DNA of 64,000 bases from Croceivirga sp009797885 (GCA_045866215.1 AP035880.1:496001-560000); one strand, 5' to 3'. Counted from the stretch's first letter, positions 16,676 through 26,584 are shown. The notes: generated by a model not told the origin, from the sequence alone. Made by a program: numbers and translations.

Positions 16676-18217
16676 TTACAGCGGAATATTTCCGTGTTTC
16701 TTCCAGGGGTTCTCCACTTCCTTATTTTCCAACATGGCAAAGGTTTTCAGCAATTTCCTTCTCGTATTCTCAGGTAGAATAACCTCATCTATAAAGCCAC
16801 GTCTTGCCGCACGGTACGGATTGGCAAACTTATCCCCGTATTCCTTTTCTTTCTCCTTAAGCTTTGCTTCGGGATCATCCGCTGCCGCAATCTCCCTTCT
16901 AAAAATGATCTCACTAGCACCCTTGGCCCCCATTACCGCAATCTCCGCAGTGGGCCATGCATAGTTAAAGTCGGCTCCAATATGCTTGGAATTCATCACA
17001 TCATAAGCACCACCATAGGCTTTTCTGGTAATTACGGTTACTCGCGGTACCGTAGCTTCACTTAGGGCATACAACAGTTTAGCACCATGATTGATGATTC
17101 CCGTCCACTCCTGGTCGGTTCCCGGTAAAAATCCGGGCACATCCACCAATACCAACAATGGAATGTTGAAAGCATCACAAAAACGGGTGAAACGGGCCGC
17201 TTTTGTAGAGCTCTTCACGCCGAGCACCCCTGCCAAAAACATAGGGTTGTTGGCAATAACACCAATACTTCGTCCCCCCAATCGGGCGAAACCAACAATG
17301 ATGTTCTCTGCATAGTCCTTATGGATTTCATAAAAGGAATCTTCATCAATAATACCCTCTATGACATCGTGCATATCATAGGGTTTATTTGGATTATCAG
17401 GAACCAGGCCTCGCAACTGCTCCCTTATCTCATCCCCTAGTTCATAAGGAATTGTGTTTGGTTTTTCCTGGTTGTTCTGTGGGAGATAATCCAAAAGTTT
17501 TTTGACATCCTCCAGACAAGCGGCATCATTGGCCGAGGTCTTATGGGCAACCCCCGATTTTGAGGCATGGGTATTGGCACCCCCAAGTTCCTCGGAAGTC
17601 ACTTCCTCATTGGTTACCGTTTTAACAACATTGGGTCCCGTAACAAACATATAACTGGTCTGCTCCACCATCAGGATAAAATCGGTCATTGCCGGTGAGT
17701 ACACTGCACCACCCGCGCAAGGCCCCATAATGGCGGACAACTGCGGAATTACCCCGGACGCCTGTACGTTCCGATAGAAAATATCGGCATACCCCCCCAA
17801 GGATTTAACCCCTTCTTGAATACGGGCTCCCCCAGAATCATTAAGTCCAATGATCGGGGCGCCAACCTTCATGGCCAGGTCCATAACCTTGCAAATCTTC
17901 TCTGCATGGGTTTCGGACAACGCACCTCCGAAGACGGTAAAATCCTGGGCATAAACGTAAACCAATCGCCCATTTACCGTTCCATAACCTGTAACCACGC
18001 CATCCCCAAAATAAATTTCCTTGTCCATCCCAAAATCCGTGGTACGGTGGGTGACCAAAACACCCATTTCCTCAAAAGAACCATCATCCAACAGATAATT
18101 GATCCGTTCCCTGGCAGTTAACTTCTTTTTGGCATGTTGCTTTTCAATACGCTTCTCGCCACCGCCCAAGTGGGCAAGGGTCACTCGTTCTTCCAGCTTT
18201 TTTAATTTATCGTCCAT
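16676..18217 (-). CDS. pccB: Acyl-CoA carboxylase carboxyltransferase subunit (propionyl-CoA carboxylase beta)
   Basis: The 513-residue carboxyltransferase moves CO2 from carboxybiotin to an acyl-CoA. The sequence has GGGEKRIEKQHAKKKLTARERI at the N-terminus, the oxyanion-hole GPCAGGAVYSPAMTDF and, in the second half, VDVPGFLPGTDQEW, the propionyl-CoA carboxylase pattern. It is the last gene of a three-gene minus-strand unit (biotin carrier, biotin carboxylase, this gene; gaps of 6 and 5 bases). With mutAB close by, propionyl-CoA is the likely substrate. Confidence 0.94.
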   Translation of the reverse strand: MDDKLKKLEERVTLAHLGGGEKRIEKQHAKKKLTARERINYLLDDGSFEEMGVLVTHRTTDFGMDKEIYFGDGVVTGYGTVNGRLVYVYAQDFTVFGGALSETHAEKICKVMDLAMKVGAPIIGLNDSGGARIQEGVKSLGGYADIFYRNVQASGVIPQLSAIMGPCAGGAVYSPAMTDFILMVEQTSYMFVTGPNVVKTVTNEEVTSEELGGANTHASKSGVAHKTSANDAACLEDVKKLLDYLPQNNQEKPNTIPYELGDEIREQLRGLVPDNPNKPYDMHDVIEGIIDEDSFYEIHKDYAENIIVGFARLGGRSIGVIANNPMFLAGVLGVKSSTKAARFTRFCDAFNIPLLVLVDVPGFLPGTDQEWTGIINHGAKLLYALSEATVPRVTVITRKAYGGAYDVMNSKHIGADFNYAWPTAEIAVMGAKGASEIIFRREIAAADDPEAKLKEKEKEYGDKFANPYRAARRGFIDEVILPENTRRKLLKTFAMLENKEVENPWKKHGNIPL

Positions 18218-18222
18218 TGGAT

Positions 18223-19665
18223 TTAATTTGTGGGTAATTTTAGTTGTTTTTGGTCTTCAAAATATTGTTGCAATGCTATCAGGGCAGCAATCTTGGCCTC
18301 ATTTTCCTTAGCTTCCTGAATCATTTCCGGAGCATAGTAGTTCTTTACGAAATGGGTGTCAAAATTCCCAGATCGGAACGCTTCATGTCTCATCACAAAT
18401 GCTCCAAAGGGTAAGGTGGTCTGTACCCCTTCCACTTCATAGGCCTCAATGGCCTTGATCATCAAGGCAATCGATTCTTCGCGTGTCTTCCCGTAGGTAA
18501 TCAATTTGGAAAGCATGGGGTCGTAATAGATAGGAATATCCATGCCTTCCTCAAAACCATTGTCCACTCGAATGTTTTCACCTACCGGCAACTGGTAACG
18601 TTCCAATTTCCCCACACTTGGCAGGAAATCATTTAAAGGGTCTTCGGCATACACCCGCAACTCCATCGCATGGCCGTTGATCTTCAAATCTTCCTGTTTC
18701 ATGGGCAGTACTTCCCCACGTGCCACTTTTATCTGCAGCTCCACCAAATCCACACCGGAAATTAGTTCGGAGACCGGATGTTCCACCTGTAGACGCGTAT
18801 TCATTTCAAGGAAATAGAAATTGTGGTCGGCATCCATTAAAAATTCAACGGTACCTGCACCCACATAATCACAGGCTTCGGCCACTTTTGTAGCGGCAAT
18901 TCCCATTTCATTTCGCAATTCCGGGGTCAAAATGGACGATGGGGCCTCTTCAACTACCTTTTGGTGTCGACGCTGTATACTACATTCCCGTTCAAAAAAG
19001 TGTAGGATGTTGCCATGCGTATCTGCCATGACCTGAATTTCGATATGACGGGGAGAGGTCACATATTTTTCAATAAAGACGGAGCCATCCCCAAAAGCGG
19101 AAGTGGCCTCACTGATCGCCCGCTTCATTTGGGATTCCAAATCCTCTTCTTTGTCCACAATCCGCATTCCTTTTCCTCCTCCTCCGGCAGAAGCTTTGAT
19201 CAGTACTGGAAAGCCTATTTCCTTGGCAATTTCCTGTGCCTTATCAACATCCGTTATCGCTTCATCTATACCCGGAACCATGGGAATATCATATTTTTTA
19301 ACGGCTTCCTTGGCAGCAAGCTTACTTCCCATCACCCGAATGGCATGGGATTTTGGACCGATGAAAATCAGTCCGTTCTTTTCAACGGCTTCGGCAAAAT
19401 CTGCATTTTCACTTAAAAAACCATATCCGGGATGGATACCGTCTACCTCCAGTTTTTTGGCATATTCAATTATTTTATCCCCCAACAAATAGGATTGGTT
19501 GGAAGGGGGCGGCCCTAGGCAAACTGCCTCGTCCGCAAAGCGCACATGCGGGGCATTTCTATCGGCTTCCGAGAAGACCGCAACGGTTTTTATTCCCATT
19601 TTTTTGGCGGTTCTCATTACCCTAATGGCAATTTCACCACGATTGGCTACTAGTATCTTCTTCAT
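18223..19665 (-). CDS. Biotin carboxylase subunit of acyl-CoA (propionyl-CoA) carboxylase
   Basis: The 480-residue ATP-grasp enzyme carboxylates biotin using ATP and bicarbonate. MKKILVANRGEIAIRVMRTA at the start, the glycine-rich KASAGGGGKGMRIV (ATP loop), FERECSIQRRHQKVVEEAPS and EMNTRLQVEHPVSELISGVDLVE are the standard blocks. It sits between the biotin carrier and carboxyltransferase genes. It could in principle also serve acetyl-CoA carboxylase, but the gene set favours propionyl-CoA. Confidence 0.94.
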   Translation of the reverse strand: MKKILVANRGEIAIRVMRTAKKMGIKTVAVFSEADRNAPHVRFADEAVCLGPPPSNQSYLLGDKIIEYAKKLEVDGIHPGYGFLSENADFAEAVEKNGLIFIGPKSHAIRVMGSKLAAKEAVKKYDIPMVPGIDEAITDVDKAQEIAKEIGFPVLIKASAGGGGKGMRIVDKEEDLESQMKRAISEATSAFGDGSVFIEKYVTSPRHIEIQVMADTHGNILHFFERECSIQRRHQKVVEEAPSSILTPELRNEMGIAATKVAEACDYVGAGTVEFLMDADHNFYFLEMNTRLQVEHPVSELISGVDLVELQIKVARGEVLPMKQEDLKINGHAMELRVYAEDPLNDFLPSVGKLERYQLPVGENIRVDNGFEEGMDIPIYYDPMLSKLITYGKTREESIALMIKAIEAYEVEGVQTTLPFGAFVMRHEAFRSGNFDTHFVKNYYAPEMIQEAKENEAKIAALIALQQYFEDQKQLKLPTN

Positions 19666-19671
19666 CGTTTA

Positions 19672-20157
19672 CTATTCAAAAGTGATCAATACATGTTTCT
19701 TTTCAACGGCTTCACCTTGTTTTACGGTAATGCTCTTAATGGTGCCTTCCCTTGGAGAGGTAATTACATTCTCCATTTTCATGGCCTCCAGAATAAGAAG
19801 CGCATCACCCTCTTTTACCTCCTGTCCTTCAGACACGGAAACCTCCAAGATCAAACCGGGCATAGGAGCTTCTATACTGCTCACCTGTGCCGAAGCACCC
19901 AGGGCGAAGCCCATTTCATCAATCAATAAATCCAAAGGATTTGCAATGGCCACCGCATAATTGGCATTGTTCACCTTTACGCCATAACTTTTTCCGTAGA
20001 AATCCTTGGAACTAAAATCGATGTGATACGTTTGGTTGTTTTCCAGTAAGTGAAAGGAGTCGGTTCCTGTTTTGACCAAATCCAGGGATTTAAGGTCATC
20101 TGCTGTAAATTGAAACTCATATTGGTCGTTGACCTTGAGTTTAAAATTTTTTTTCAT
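19672..20157 (-). CDS. Biotin carboxyl carrier protein of acyl-CoA carboxylase
   Basis: The 161-residue protein ends in a biotinyl domain with the biotin attachment motif LEAMKMEN (Lys about 127) preceded by the PMPGLILEVSVSEGQ half-barrel. The N-terminal 90 residues form a beta-rich assembly region. It is the first gene of the carboxylase operon. A TAGTTTTG promoter element lies about 55 bases upstream. Confidence 0.92.
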   Translation of the reverse strand: MKKNFKLKVNDQYEFQFTADDLKSLDLVKTGTDSFHLLENNQTYHIDFSSKDFYGKSYGVKVNNANYAVAIANPLDLLIDEMGFALGASAQVSSIEAPMPGLILEVSVSEGQEVKEGDALLILEAMKMENVITSPREGTIKSITVKQGEAVEKKHVLITFE

Positions 20158-20211
20158 AAAGGGACTATATAGTTATTTTTAAATATAAAGGTTTCACCCA
20201 AAATCAGCAAC

Positions 20212-20219
20212 CAAAACTA
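20212..20219 (-). promoter_or_regulatory. -7 element for the carboxylase operon
   Basis: Minus strand TAGTTTTG fits TAnnTTTG and lies 54 bases before the biotin-carrier ATG. Confidence 0.5.
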
Positions 20220-20333
20220 CACCCTCCATATATCCCATTATATGAAAAATGTCATGTTTCCGATAGATTTTTAGTCGTACCTATGCAATCAAATTCTAAC
20301 GAAGCCCAACTTCTAAGGATGCCTTCAAATGTG

Positions 20334-20341
20334 TACATTTG
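20334..20341 (+). promoter_or_regulatory. -7 element for udk-divIC-mutAB
   Basis: TACATTTG fits TAnnTTTG and lies 16 bases before the chosen udk start. It lies inside the longer reading frame from 20283, supporting the shorter start. Confidence 0.6.
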
Positions 20342-20357
20342 GATTAAACTTTTAGTA

Positions 20358-20966
20358 ATGCTTATCATAGGAATTGCTGGTGGGACGGGTTGTGGTAAAA
20401 CCACGGTGGTAAAACAGATCATAGAACAGCTACCAAAGGACGAAGTAGTTGTGATATCACAGGATTCCTATTACAACGATTTGGGGCATCTCACCAAGGA
20501 AGAACGTAGCCAGGTGAATTTTGACCATCCAAATTCCATTGATTTTGAATTGCTCATTGAACATGTTAAAGAGTTAAAATCGGGTAAAACCATAGAAATA
20601 CCCATTTATTCTTTTGTTGAGGAGACCCGATTGCAAGGAACCGTAAAGACCGAGCCCAAAAAAGTGGTCATTGTAGAAGGAATATTGGTATTGAGCAATC
20701 CCAGGCTAAGGGAACTCTTCGACATGAAAATTTATGTGCATGCGGATTCCGACGAGCGTCTGATAAGACGATTGCAACGCGACATCAGGGAACGGGGACA
20801 TGATCTGGAAAAGGTGCTGCACCGTTATCAAACTGCCGTTAAGCCCATGCATAACGAATTCATTGAGCCTACCAAGGAATTTGCCGATATCATTATTCCC
20901 AACAATCATTACAATACGGTGGCCGTGGATATGGTTCGGACCATTATCAATCAAAAGCTGGTGTGA
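20358..20966 (+). CDS. udk: Uridine kinase
   Basis: From the ATG at 20358 the product has 202 residues and begins MLIIGIAGGTGCGKTT, the normal N-terminus with the Walker A loop. The longer frame from 20283 adds 25 residues that overlap the promoter. SQDSYYNDL, the FDHPNSIDFELL block and PIYSFVEETR are uridine-kinase motifs. It phosphorylates uridine and cytidine for pyrimidine salvage. It is followed within 1 base by divIC. Confidence 0.94.
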   Translation: MLIIGIAGGTGCGKTTVVKQIIEQLPKDEVVVISQDSYYNDLGHLTKEERSQVNFDHPNSIDFELLIEHVKELKSGKTIEIPIYSFVEETRLQGTVKTEPKKVVIVEGILVLSNPRLRELFDMKIYVHADSDERLIRRLQRDIRERGHDLEKVLHRYQTAVKPMHNEFIEPTKEFADIIIPNNHYNTVAVDMVRTIINQKLV

Positions 20967-20967
20967 T

Positions 20968-21294
20968 ATGGGCTGGAAGGAATTAAGGCAGAAAAAATGG
21001 TTCAAGGTATTTACCAATACCTATATATTGGTATTGACCATTTTTGTGATTTGGATGGCATTTTTTGATACCAATTCCTTGTTGATACATAGGGAACTGC
21101 AACAAGAAATCAATAAGTTGGAGCAACAAAAGGACTTTTTGCAAAAAGAAATTGAAAAGGACAAAAAACTGCTCAATGAGCTAAAGGACCCCAAAGCCCT
21201 GGAAAAGTATGCCAGGGAACACTATTACATGAAAAAGGACAATGAAGAAGTCTTTTTGATAGAATATGAAGACAGTACAAAAGTGGGAAATTAA
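20968..21294 (+). CDS. Septum formation initiator, DivIC/FtsB family
   Basis: The 108-residue protein (start MGWKELRQ, one base after the udk stop) has one membrane segment (YILVLTIFVIWMAFFD) followed by a coiled coil rich in E, K, Q and L (LQQEINKLEQQKDFLQKEI) and a short conserved tail with YAREHYYMKKDNEEVF. This is the FtsB/DivIC layout of a divisome scaffold facing the periplasm. It is co-transcribed with udk and mutAB, a combination with no obvious metabolic logic. Confidence 0.9.
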   Translation: MGWKELRQKKWFKVFTNTYILVLTIFVIWMAFFDTNSLLIHRELQQEINKLEQQKDFLQKEIEKDKKLLNELKDPKALEKYAREHYYMKKDNEEVFLIEYEDSTKVGN

Positions 21295-21296
21295 CT

Positions 21297-22688
21297 ATGA
21301 AAAACAATTCGCTTTTTTCGGATTTTGACCCTGTTTTAGCCAAACAGTGGAAACAGAAAATTCAAATGGATTTAAGAGGTGCCGACTATAACGACACCTT
21401 GATTTGGGAATCTTTGGAAGGCATAAAGGTAAAACCATTTTACAACCACGAAGATGTGGAGGCCAATTCCAATTTTCAATTTACCGGGGAGCATACCTGG
21501 CAGATAGGTCAGATCGTTTATGGGGGCAACCCCAATTTGGCCAATAAAAAGGCTTTGGACATTTTAAAAAGGGGGGCTGGTTCCCTAATTTTTGAAATCT
21601 CCGACGCGGATATGGATTGGTCAGCATTATTGAGTGGCATTCCCCTGGAATCCATTCCAATTCATCTTGACTTTCATACCATGGAAATTGGGGCCTTGGA
21701 ACGTTTACAAAAGTATCTGGGGGACCGCACCTCCAAAATATACCTTCACCTGGATATTATTGGGCATTTGGCCAAAAGTGGAAATTGGTACCAGAACATG
21801 GAAAAGGACCACGAGGCATTTGATCAAATCCAAAACTTAACAGCTATGACAAAGGGTATTTCCGCAATTTCGGTGGATATGTCCCTGTACCAAAATGCCG
21901 GAGCAAATATTGTACAACAACTGGCCTATGGATTGGCACATGCGAATGAATATTTGAATCGTTCCAAAGATGTCATTTCCAACATTACTAATGGAGGCGT
22001 AACGTTTAAAGTAGCCATTGGGCCCAATTATTTCTTTGAAATTGCAAAACTCAAAGCCCTGAGATGGCTATGGAAGTCCCTTGCCGCGGAATATGGCATC
22101 GAAACCGATTGCCACATTTTGGCCGTTCCTTCCAAACGCAATAAAGCACTCTACGATTATAATGTGAATATGCTCAGGACCACCTCGGAATGCATGTCCG
22201 CGGTCTTGGGTGGTGCAAATATCGTCTGTAATCAATCCTATGATGCGCTCTACCATAAGGATAATGAGTTTGGGGAGCGTATTGCCAGAAATCAATTGTT
22301 GCTATTAAAAGAGGAAAGTTATTTTGATGAGGCGATAAAAGCTTCCGAGGGAAGCTATTATATAGAGGCATTGACACAGGAACTAGCAGAAAAGGCTTTG
22401 GGGCTCTTTAAGCAATTGGAGGCCTCCGGTGGATTTTTGGTTGAATTGAAAAAGGGAATCATCCAGAAAAAAATCAAAGAAGCCGCTGCCAAAGAACAAG
22501 AACAGTTCGATGCTGGAAAATTGGTACTCCTGGGCACCAATAAATATCAAAATCCTGAGGACAAAATGAAGGACAGCCTGGAACTCTTCCCATTCCTCAA
22601 AACAGATAAAAGAAAAACTTTGGTCGAACCTATCCTGGAAAAACGGTTATCCGAGTCCTTGGAACAAAATCGGTTGAAAGATGAGTAG
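21297..22688 (+). CDS. mutA: Methylmalonyl-CoA mutase small subunit
   Basis: The 463-residue protein is the non-catalytic partner of MutB. It resembles the mutase barrel (QWKQKIQMDLRGADYNDTLIWESLEGI, RNQLLLLKEESYFDEAIKASEGSYYIE) but no B12-binding DxHxxG motif is visible and it is shorter than actinobacterial small subunits (about 600). It starts 2 bases after divIC and overlaps mutB by 8 bases. Confidence 0.92.
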   Translation: MKNNSLFSDFDPVLAKQWKQKIQMDLRGADYNDTLIWESLEGIKVKPFYNHEDVEANSNFQFTGEHTWQIGQIVYGGNPNLANKKALDILKRGAGSLIFEISDADMDWSALLSGIPLESIPIHLDFHTMEIGALERLQKYLGDRTSKIYLHLDIIGHLAKSGNWYQNMEKDHEAFDQIQNLTAMTKGISAISVDMSLYQNAGANIVQQLAYGLAHANEYLNRSKDVISNITNGGVTFKVAIGPNYFFEIAKLKALRWLWKSLAAEYGIETDCHILAVPSKRNKALYDYNVNMLRTTSECMSAVLGGANIVCNQSYDALYHKDNEFGERIARNQLLLLKEESYFDEAIKASEGSYYIEALTQELAEKALGLFKQLEASGGFLVELKKGIIQKKIKEAAAKEQEQFDAGKLVLLGTNKYQNPEDKMKDSLELFPFLKTDKRKTLVEPILEKRLSESLEQNRLKDE

Positions 22689-24750
22689 AAAAAATATCCA
22701 AGAGCTAACGCTCAAAACTTCAAATCAAAAAGAACAAGCAACCAAGCTGGGCCATGAAAATTTTGTGGCCGGTATCCGTCCATTTCTCCGTGGTCCCTAC
22801 TCCACAATGTACGTACGCCGACCATGGACCATACGGCAATATGCGGGATTCTCCACTGCAGAGGAGAGCAACGCTTTCTACCGCAGAAATCTGGCCGCTG
22901 GCCAGAAGGGACTTTCCGTTGCCTTTGATCTGCCAACGCACCGGGGCTATGACAGTGATAACGAACGTGTGGTAGGCGATGTGGGTAAAGCGGGCGTGGC
23001 CATAGACTCCGTGGAGGACATGAAAATTTTGTTCGATGGAATTCCACTCGACAAAATGTCCGTTTCCATGACCATGAACGGGGCCGTTATTCCCGTAATG
23101 GCCTTCTATATAGTAGCGGCAATGGAACAAGGGGTAGAATTAAACCAGCTTTCCGGGACCATCCAAAACGATATTCTAAAGGAATTCATGGTGAGGAATA
23201 CATATATCTATCCCCCAACACCGTCGATGCAGTTGATTGCGGATATCTTCGAGTATACCAGTCAAAATATGCCCCGTTTCAACAGCATCAGTATTTCTGG
23301 ATACCACATGCATGAGGCAGGTGCCCCAGCGGCTATGGAAATAGCCTATACCCTGGCCGATGGAATCGAGTATATTAGGACGGGGTTAAAAGCAGGATTG
23401 AAAATTGACGAGTTTGCCCCCCGTCTCTCCTTCTTTTGGGGTATTGGTATGAAGCACTTTACCGAAATCGCCAAAATGCGGGCGGCACGAATGCTTTGGG
23501 CCAAATTGGTCAAGGAATTTGACCCAGCGAACGAAAAATCCCTGATGTTGCGTACCCATTCCCAGACCAGTGGTTGGAGCTTAACAGAGCAAGATCCGTT
23601 CAATAACGTAGCACGGACCACCATTGAGGCCATGGCCGCAGCCTTTGGCGGAACCCAGAGTCTGCACACCAACGCACTTGATGAAGCAATAGCGCTACCA
23701 ACGGATTTTAGTGCCAGAATTGCGCGTAATACGCAAATTTACCTGCAGCAGGAGACCCATATCACCCGTACGGTGGATCCTTGGGCGGGAAGCCATTATG
23801 TAGAAAAATTGACAGATGAAATCGCTTCGGAAGCCTGGGAACTCATCAAAGAAGTGGAAGATTTGGGCGGAATGACCAAAGCCATTGAAGCAGGAATTCC
23901 AAAATTGCGAATTGAAGAGGCAGCTGCCAAAAAACAAGCGCGATTGGATAGTGGACAGGAAGTATTGGTTGGTGTGAACAAATATGTTCTGGAAAACGAG
24001 GACGACCTGCAAATTCTGGAGGTTGACAATAAAAAGGTACGACAACAACAGGTAGAGGGAATTGCGGAAATTCGAAAAGGACGTGATGCAGAAAAAGTCC
24101 AAAAGGCATTGTTGGACATAGAACAGGCCTCTGCCAGGAAGATGAAGGACGGAAGCGGTGAAAATTTGTTAGCTTTAGCTGTAATTGCAGCCAAGGAAAG
24201 GGCAACCCTGGGTGAAATCAGTGATGCCATGGAAAAGGTCTTTGGTAGGCATAAAGCGCAAATTCAATCGGTAAGTGGCGTGTATTCCAAAGAAATTAAG
24301 GACGATAAAAGTTTTGAAAAGGCCAGGGAAATGGCGGACGCTTTTGCAGAGCAGGAAGGCCGACGCCCCCGTATCATGGTGGCCAAAATGGGACAGGATG
24401 GTCATGACCGAGGTGCCAAAGTGGTCGCCACAGGTTATGCCGATCTAGGTTTCGACGTGGATATAGGACCGCTTTTCCAAACGCCGGAAGAAGTGGCCAA
24501 ACAAGCTGTGGAAAACGATGTACATGTCCTGGGGGTATCTTCCCTCGCAGCAGGGCACAAAACCCTGGTTCCCAATGTAATCCAAGAGCTTAAAAACTAT
24601 GGTAGGGAGGACATTATGGTGATTGTTGGCGGGGTTATCCCCAAACAGGATTATGATTTCCTTTTTGATTCGGGCGCGATGGCCGTTTTTGGTCCAGGTA
24701 CCAAAATCAGCGAAGCAGCCATTGAAATTTTGGGGATTTTGATGCGGTAA
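22681..24750 (+). CDS. mutB: Methylmalonyl-CoA mutase large subunit (B12-dependent)
   Basis: The 689-residue enzyme interconverts methylmalonyl-CoA and succinyl-CoA. The substrate barrel is shown by RPFLRGPYSTMYVRRPWTIRQYAGF and RTHSQTSGWSLTEQDPFNN. The C-terminal cobalamin domain has GQDGHDRGAKV (DxHxxG, about residues 571-581). Together with the divergent carboxylase operon it completes propionyl-CoA to succinyl-CoA apart from the epimerase, which is not in this window. Confidence 0.97.
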   Translation: MSRKNIQELTLKTSNQKEQATKLGHENFVAGIRPFLRGPYSTMYVRRPWTIRQYAGFSTAEESNAFYRRNLAAGQKGLSVAFDLPTHRGYDSDNERVVGDVGKAGVAIDSVEDMKILFDGIPLDKMSVSMTMNGAVIPVMAFYIVAAMEQGVELNQLSGTIQNDILKEFMVRNTYIYPPTPSMQLIADIFEYTSQNMPRFNSISISGYHMHEAGAPAAMEIAYTLADGIEYIRTGLKAGLKIDEFAPRLSFFWGIGMKHFTEIAKMRAARMLWAKLVKEFDPANEKSLMLRTHSQTSGWSLTEQDPFNNVARTTIEAMAAAFGGTQSLHTNALDEAIALPTDFSARIARNTQIYLQQETHITRTVDPWAGSHYVEKLTDEIASEAWELIKEVEDLGGMTKAIEAGIPKLRIEEAAAKKQARLDSGQEVLVGVNKYVLENEDDLQILEVDNKKVRQQQVEGIAEIRKGRDAEKVQKALLDIEQASARKMKDGSGENLLALAVIAAKERATLGEISDAMEKVFGRHKAQIQSVSGVYSKEIKDDKSFEKAREMADAFAEQEGRRPRIMVAKMGQDGHDRGAKVVATGYADLGFDVDIGPLFQTPEEVAKQAVENDVHVLGVSSLAAGHKTLVPNVIQELKNYGREDIMVIVGGVIPKQDYDFLFDSGAMAVFGPGTKISEAAIEILGILMR

Positions 24751-24847
24751 AAACCGTAAAACATTTTAGTAACGATTTAAAAACCAAACTTTAACTTTCT
24801 TTAACGCAAGCTGTTGCACTTATTCACCTAGTGTTAACAAATTCCGC

Positions 24848-24877
24848 TTTTTGGCGTTATAAATAATTGTATTTTTA
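24848..24877 (+). promoter_or_regulatory. Probable promoter before parA
   Basis: TTTTTG at 24848-24853 and TATTTTTA at 24870-24877 resemble the -33 and -7 elements of Bacteroidota, with a 16-base spacer and one mismatch in the -7 element. They lie in the 148-base gap after mutB. Confidence 0.4.
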
Positions 24878-24898
24878 ACCCCTAACTTAACTTATGTA

Positions 24899-25672
24899 AT
24901 GGGCAAAATTATTGCTGTTGCGAATCAAAAAGGTGGGGTTGGAAAAACGACTACTACGGTAAATTTAGCGGCCTCATTAGGGGTTTTGGAAAAGAAAGTC
25001 CTATTAATTGATGCCGATCCCCAGGCCAATGCCACATCAGGGCTGGGAGTTGACGTAGATAGTGTGGAAAAAGGCACCTACCAATTATTGGAGCATACCC
25101 TAACTGCCAAAAGCACCATAGTGCAGACCGCTTCCCCAAATGTTGATCTCATCCCTGCCCATATTGATTTGGTGGCTATTGAGATTGAGTTGGTTGACAA
25201 GGATGACAGGGAATACATGATGAAGCAGGCCATTCAGGAAGTTAGGCAGGATTATGATTTTATATTGATTGATTGTGCCCCTTCCCTTGGGTTGTTGACC
25301 CTGAATGCATTGACCGCGGCAGATTCAGTGATGATACCCATTCAATGCGAGTATTTTGCCCTGGAAGGATTGGGGAAATTATTGAACACCGTAAAAAGCG
25401 TACAGCGAATCCACAATACGGATTTGGACATTGAAGGGATGTTGCTCACCATGTTCGACTCCAGGCTTCGATTGTCCAATCAGGTGGTGGAAGAAGTAAA
25501 AAAACACTTTGCGGATATGGTTTTTAATACCATTATCCAGCGAAACGTGAAGCTAAGTGAAGCACCCAGTTATGGAGAGAGTATCATAAAATATGATGCC
25601 AGTAGTCGAGGGGCATCCAACTATTTGAACTTGGCGCAAGAATTATTGAACAAGAACAAGGAAAAAGTTTAA
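24899..25672 (+). CDS. parA: Chromosome-partitioning ATPase ParA (Soj)
   Basis: The 257-residue deviant Walker ATPase starts MGKIIAVANQKGGVGKTTTTVNLAA, the chromosomal ParA signature, with LLIDADPQANATSGLG (Walker A' region) and LIDCAPSLGLLTLNAL (Walker B). It works with ParB to move origins. It has no N-terminal HTH, as in chromosomal Soj. The ParB start codon directly follows its stop codon. Confidence 0.96.
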   Translation: MGKIIAVANQKGGVGKTTTTVNLAASLGVLEKKVLLIDADPQANATSGLGVDVDSVEKGTYQLLEHTLTAKSTIVQTASPNVDLIPAHIDLVAIEIELVDKDDREYMMKQAIQEVRQDYDFILIDCAPSLGLLTLNALTAADSVMIPIQCEYFALEGLGKLLNTVKSVQRIHNTDLDIEGMLLTMFDSRLRLSNQVVEEVKKHFADMVFNTIIQRNVKLSEAPSYGESIIKYDASSRGASNYLNLAQELLNKNKEKV

Positions 25673-26584
25673 ATGGCAAAGGCGACCAAAAAACAGGCCC
25701 TTGGAAGAGGGCTTTCTGCTTTATTGAAAGATCCTGAAAACGATATACAATCGGTTGGGGACAAAAATGCGGATAAAGTAATTGGTAATGTTGTGGAACT
25801 GGAACTCTCGGCCATAGGGGTCAATCCATTTCAACCCAGGACCAATTTCAATGACGAGTCGCTTCAAGAACTGGCCAGTTCCATAAGGGAATTGGGCATT
25901 ATCCAGCCCATAACGGTCAGAAAACTGGATTTCAATACATACCAGCTCGTTTCGGGAGAACGAAGGTTTAGGGCCTCAAAGTTGGTTGGTCTGGAAACCA
26001 TTCCAGCGTATATCCGCATTGCCAATGACCAGGAATCCCTGGAAATGGCATTGGTGGAAAACATTCAACGCCAAGACCTTGACCCCATTGAAATTGCCCT
26101 TTCCTATCAACGACTGATCGATGAAATTCAACTGACCCAGGAAAAATTAAGCGAGCGCGTAGGCAAAAAGCGTTCAACCATAACCAACTATTTGCGATTG
26201 CTAAAACTCCATCCCATTATCCAGACCGGTATGCGTGATGGTTTCATAAGTATGGGTCATGGTAGGGCCCTTATCAATATTGAAAAGAAAAAAGACCAAA
26301 TAGAGGCCTTTGAAAAAATAGTTGCCAACAGTCTTTCCGTTAGGGAAACCGAACAGCTGGTCCGCGCTTATAAGGAGGGCAGGACCCAGGGAAAAGATGA
26401 AAAAAGGAAAAGCAAGGGCAAATCCCTCCCAGAATACGCCAGCAGCCATTTGGACGGTATTAGGGAATATATGGCCACAAGAGTAGAAATCAATGCCTCG
26501 GATTCCGGAAAAGGTAAAATTGTAATTCCGTTTCATTCCAAAGAAGAGTTTCAACGACTCAAAAAAATACTTTCCGGTGAATAG
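25673..26584 (+). CDS. parB: Chromosome-partitioning protein ParB (Spo0J)
   Basis: The 303-residue protein has NPFQPRTNF and the CTPase/partition motif GERRFRASKLVGL (about residues 98-110), MALVENIQRQDLDPIEIALSY, and the HTH TQEKLSERVGKKRSTITNYLRLL. A lysine-rich linker precedes the C-terminal dimer domain. No parS-like palindrome was noticed nearby. It overlaps the next gene by 8 bases. Confidence 0.96.
   Translation: MAKATKKQALGRGLSALLKDPENDIQSVGDKNADKVIGNVVELELSAIGVNPFQPRTNFNDESLQELASSIRELGIIQPITVRKLDFNTYQLVSGERRFRASKLVGLETIPAYIRIANDQESLEMALVENIQRQDLDPIEIALSYQRLIDEIQLTQEKLSERVGKKRSTITNYLRLLKLHPIIQTGMRDGFISMGHGRALINIEKKKDQIEAFEKIVANSLSVRETEQLVRAYKEGRTQGKDEKRKSKGKSLPEYASSHLDGIREYMATRVEINASDSGKGKIVIPFHSKEEFQRLKKILSGE

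Noticed and set aside
22720..23130. Minus-strand open frame of 136 codons inside mutB.
   Set aside because: It lies wholly within a conserved enzyme gene, has no family pattern or promoter; a shadow of the mutB frame.
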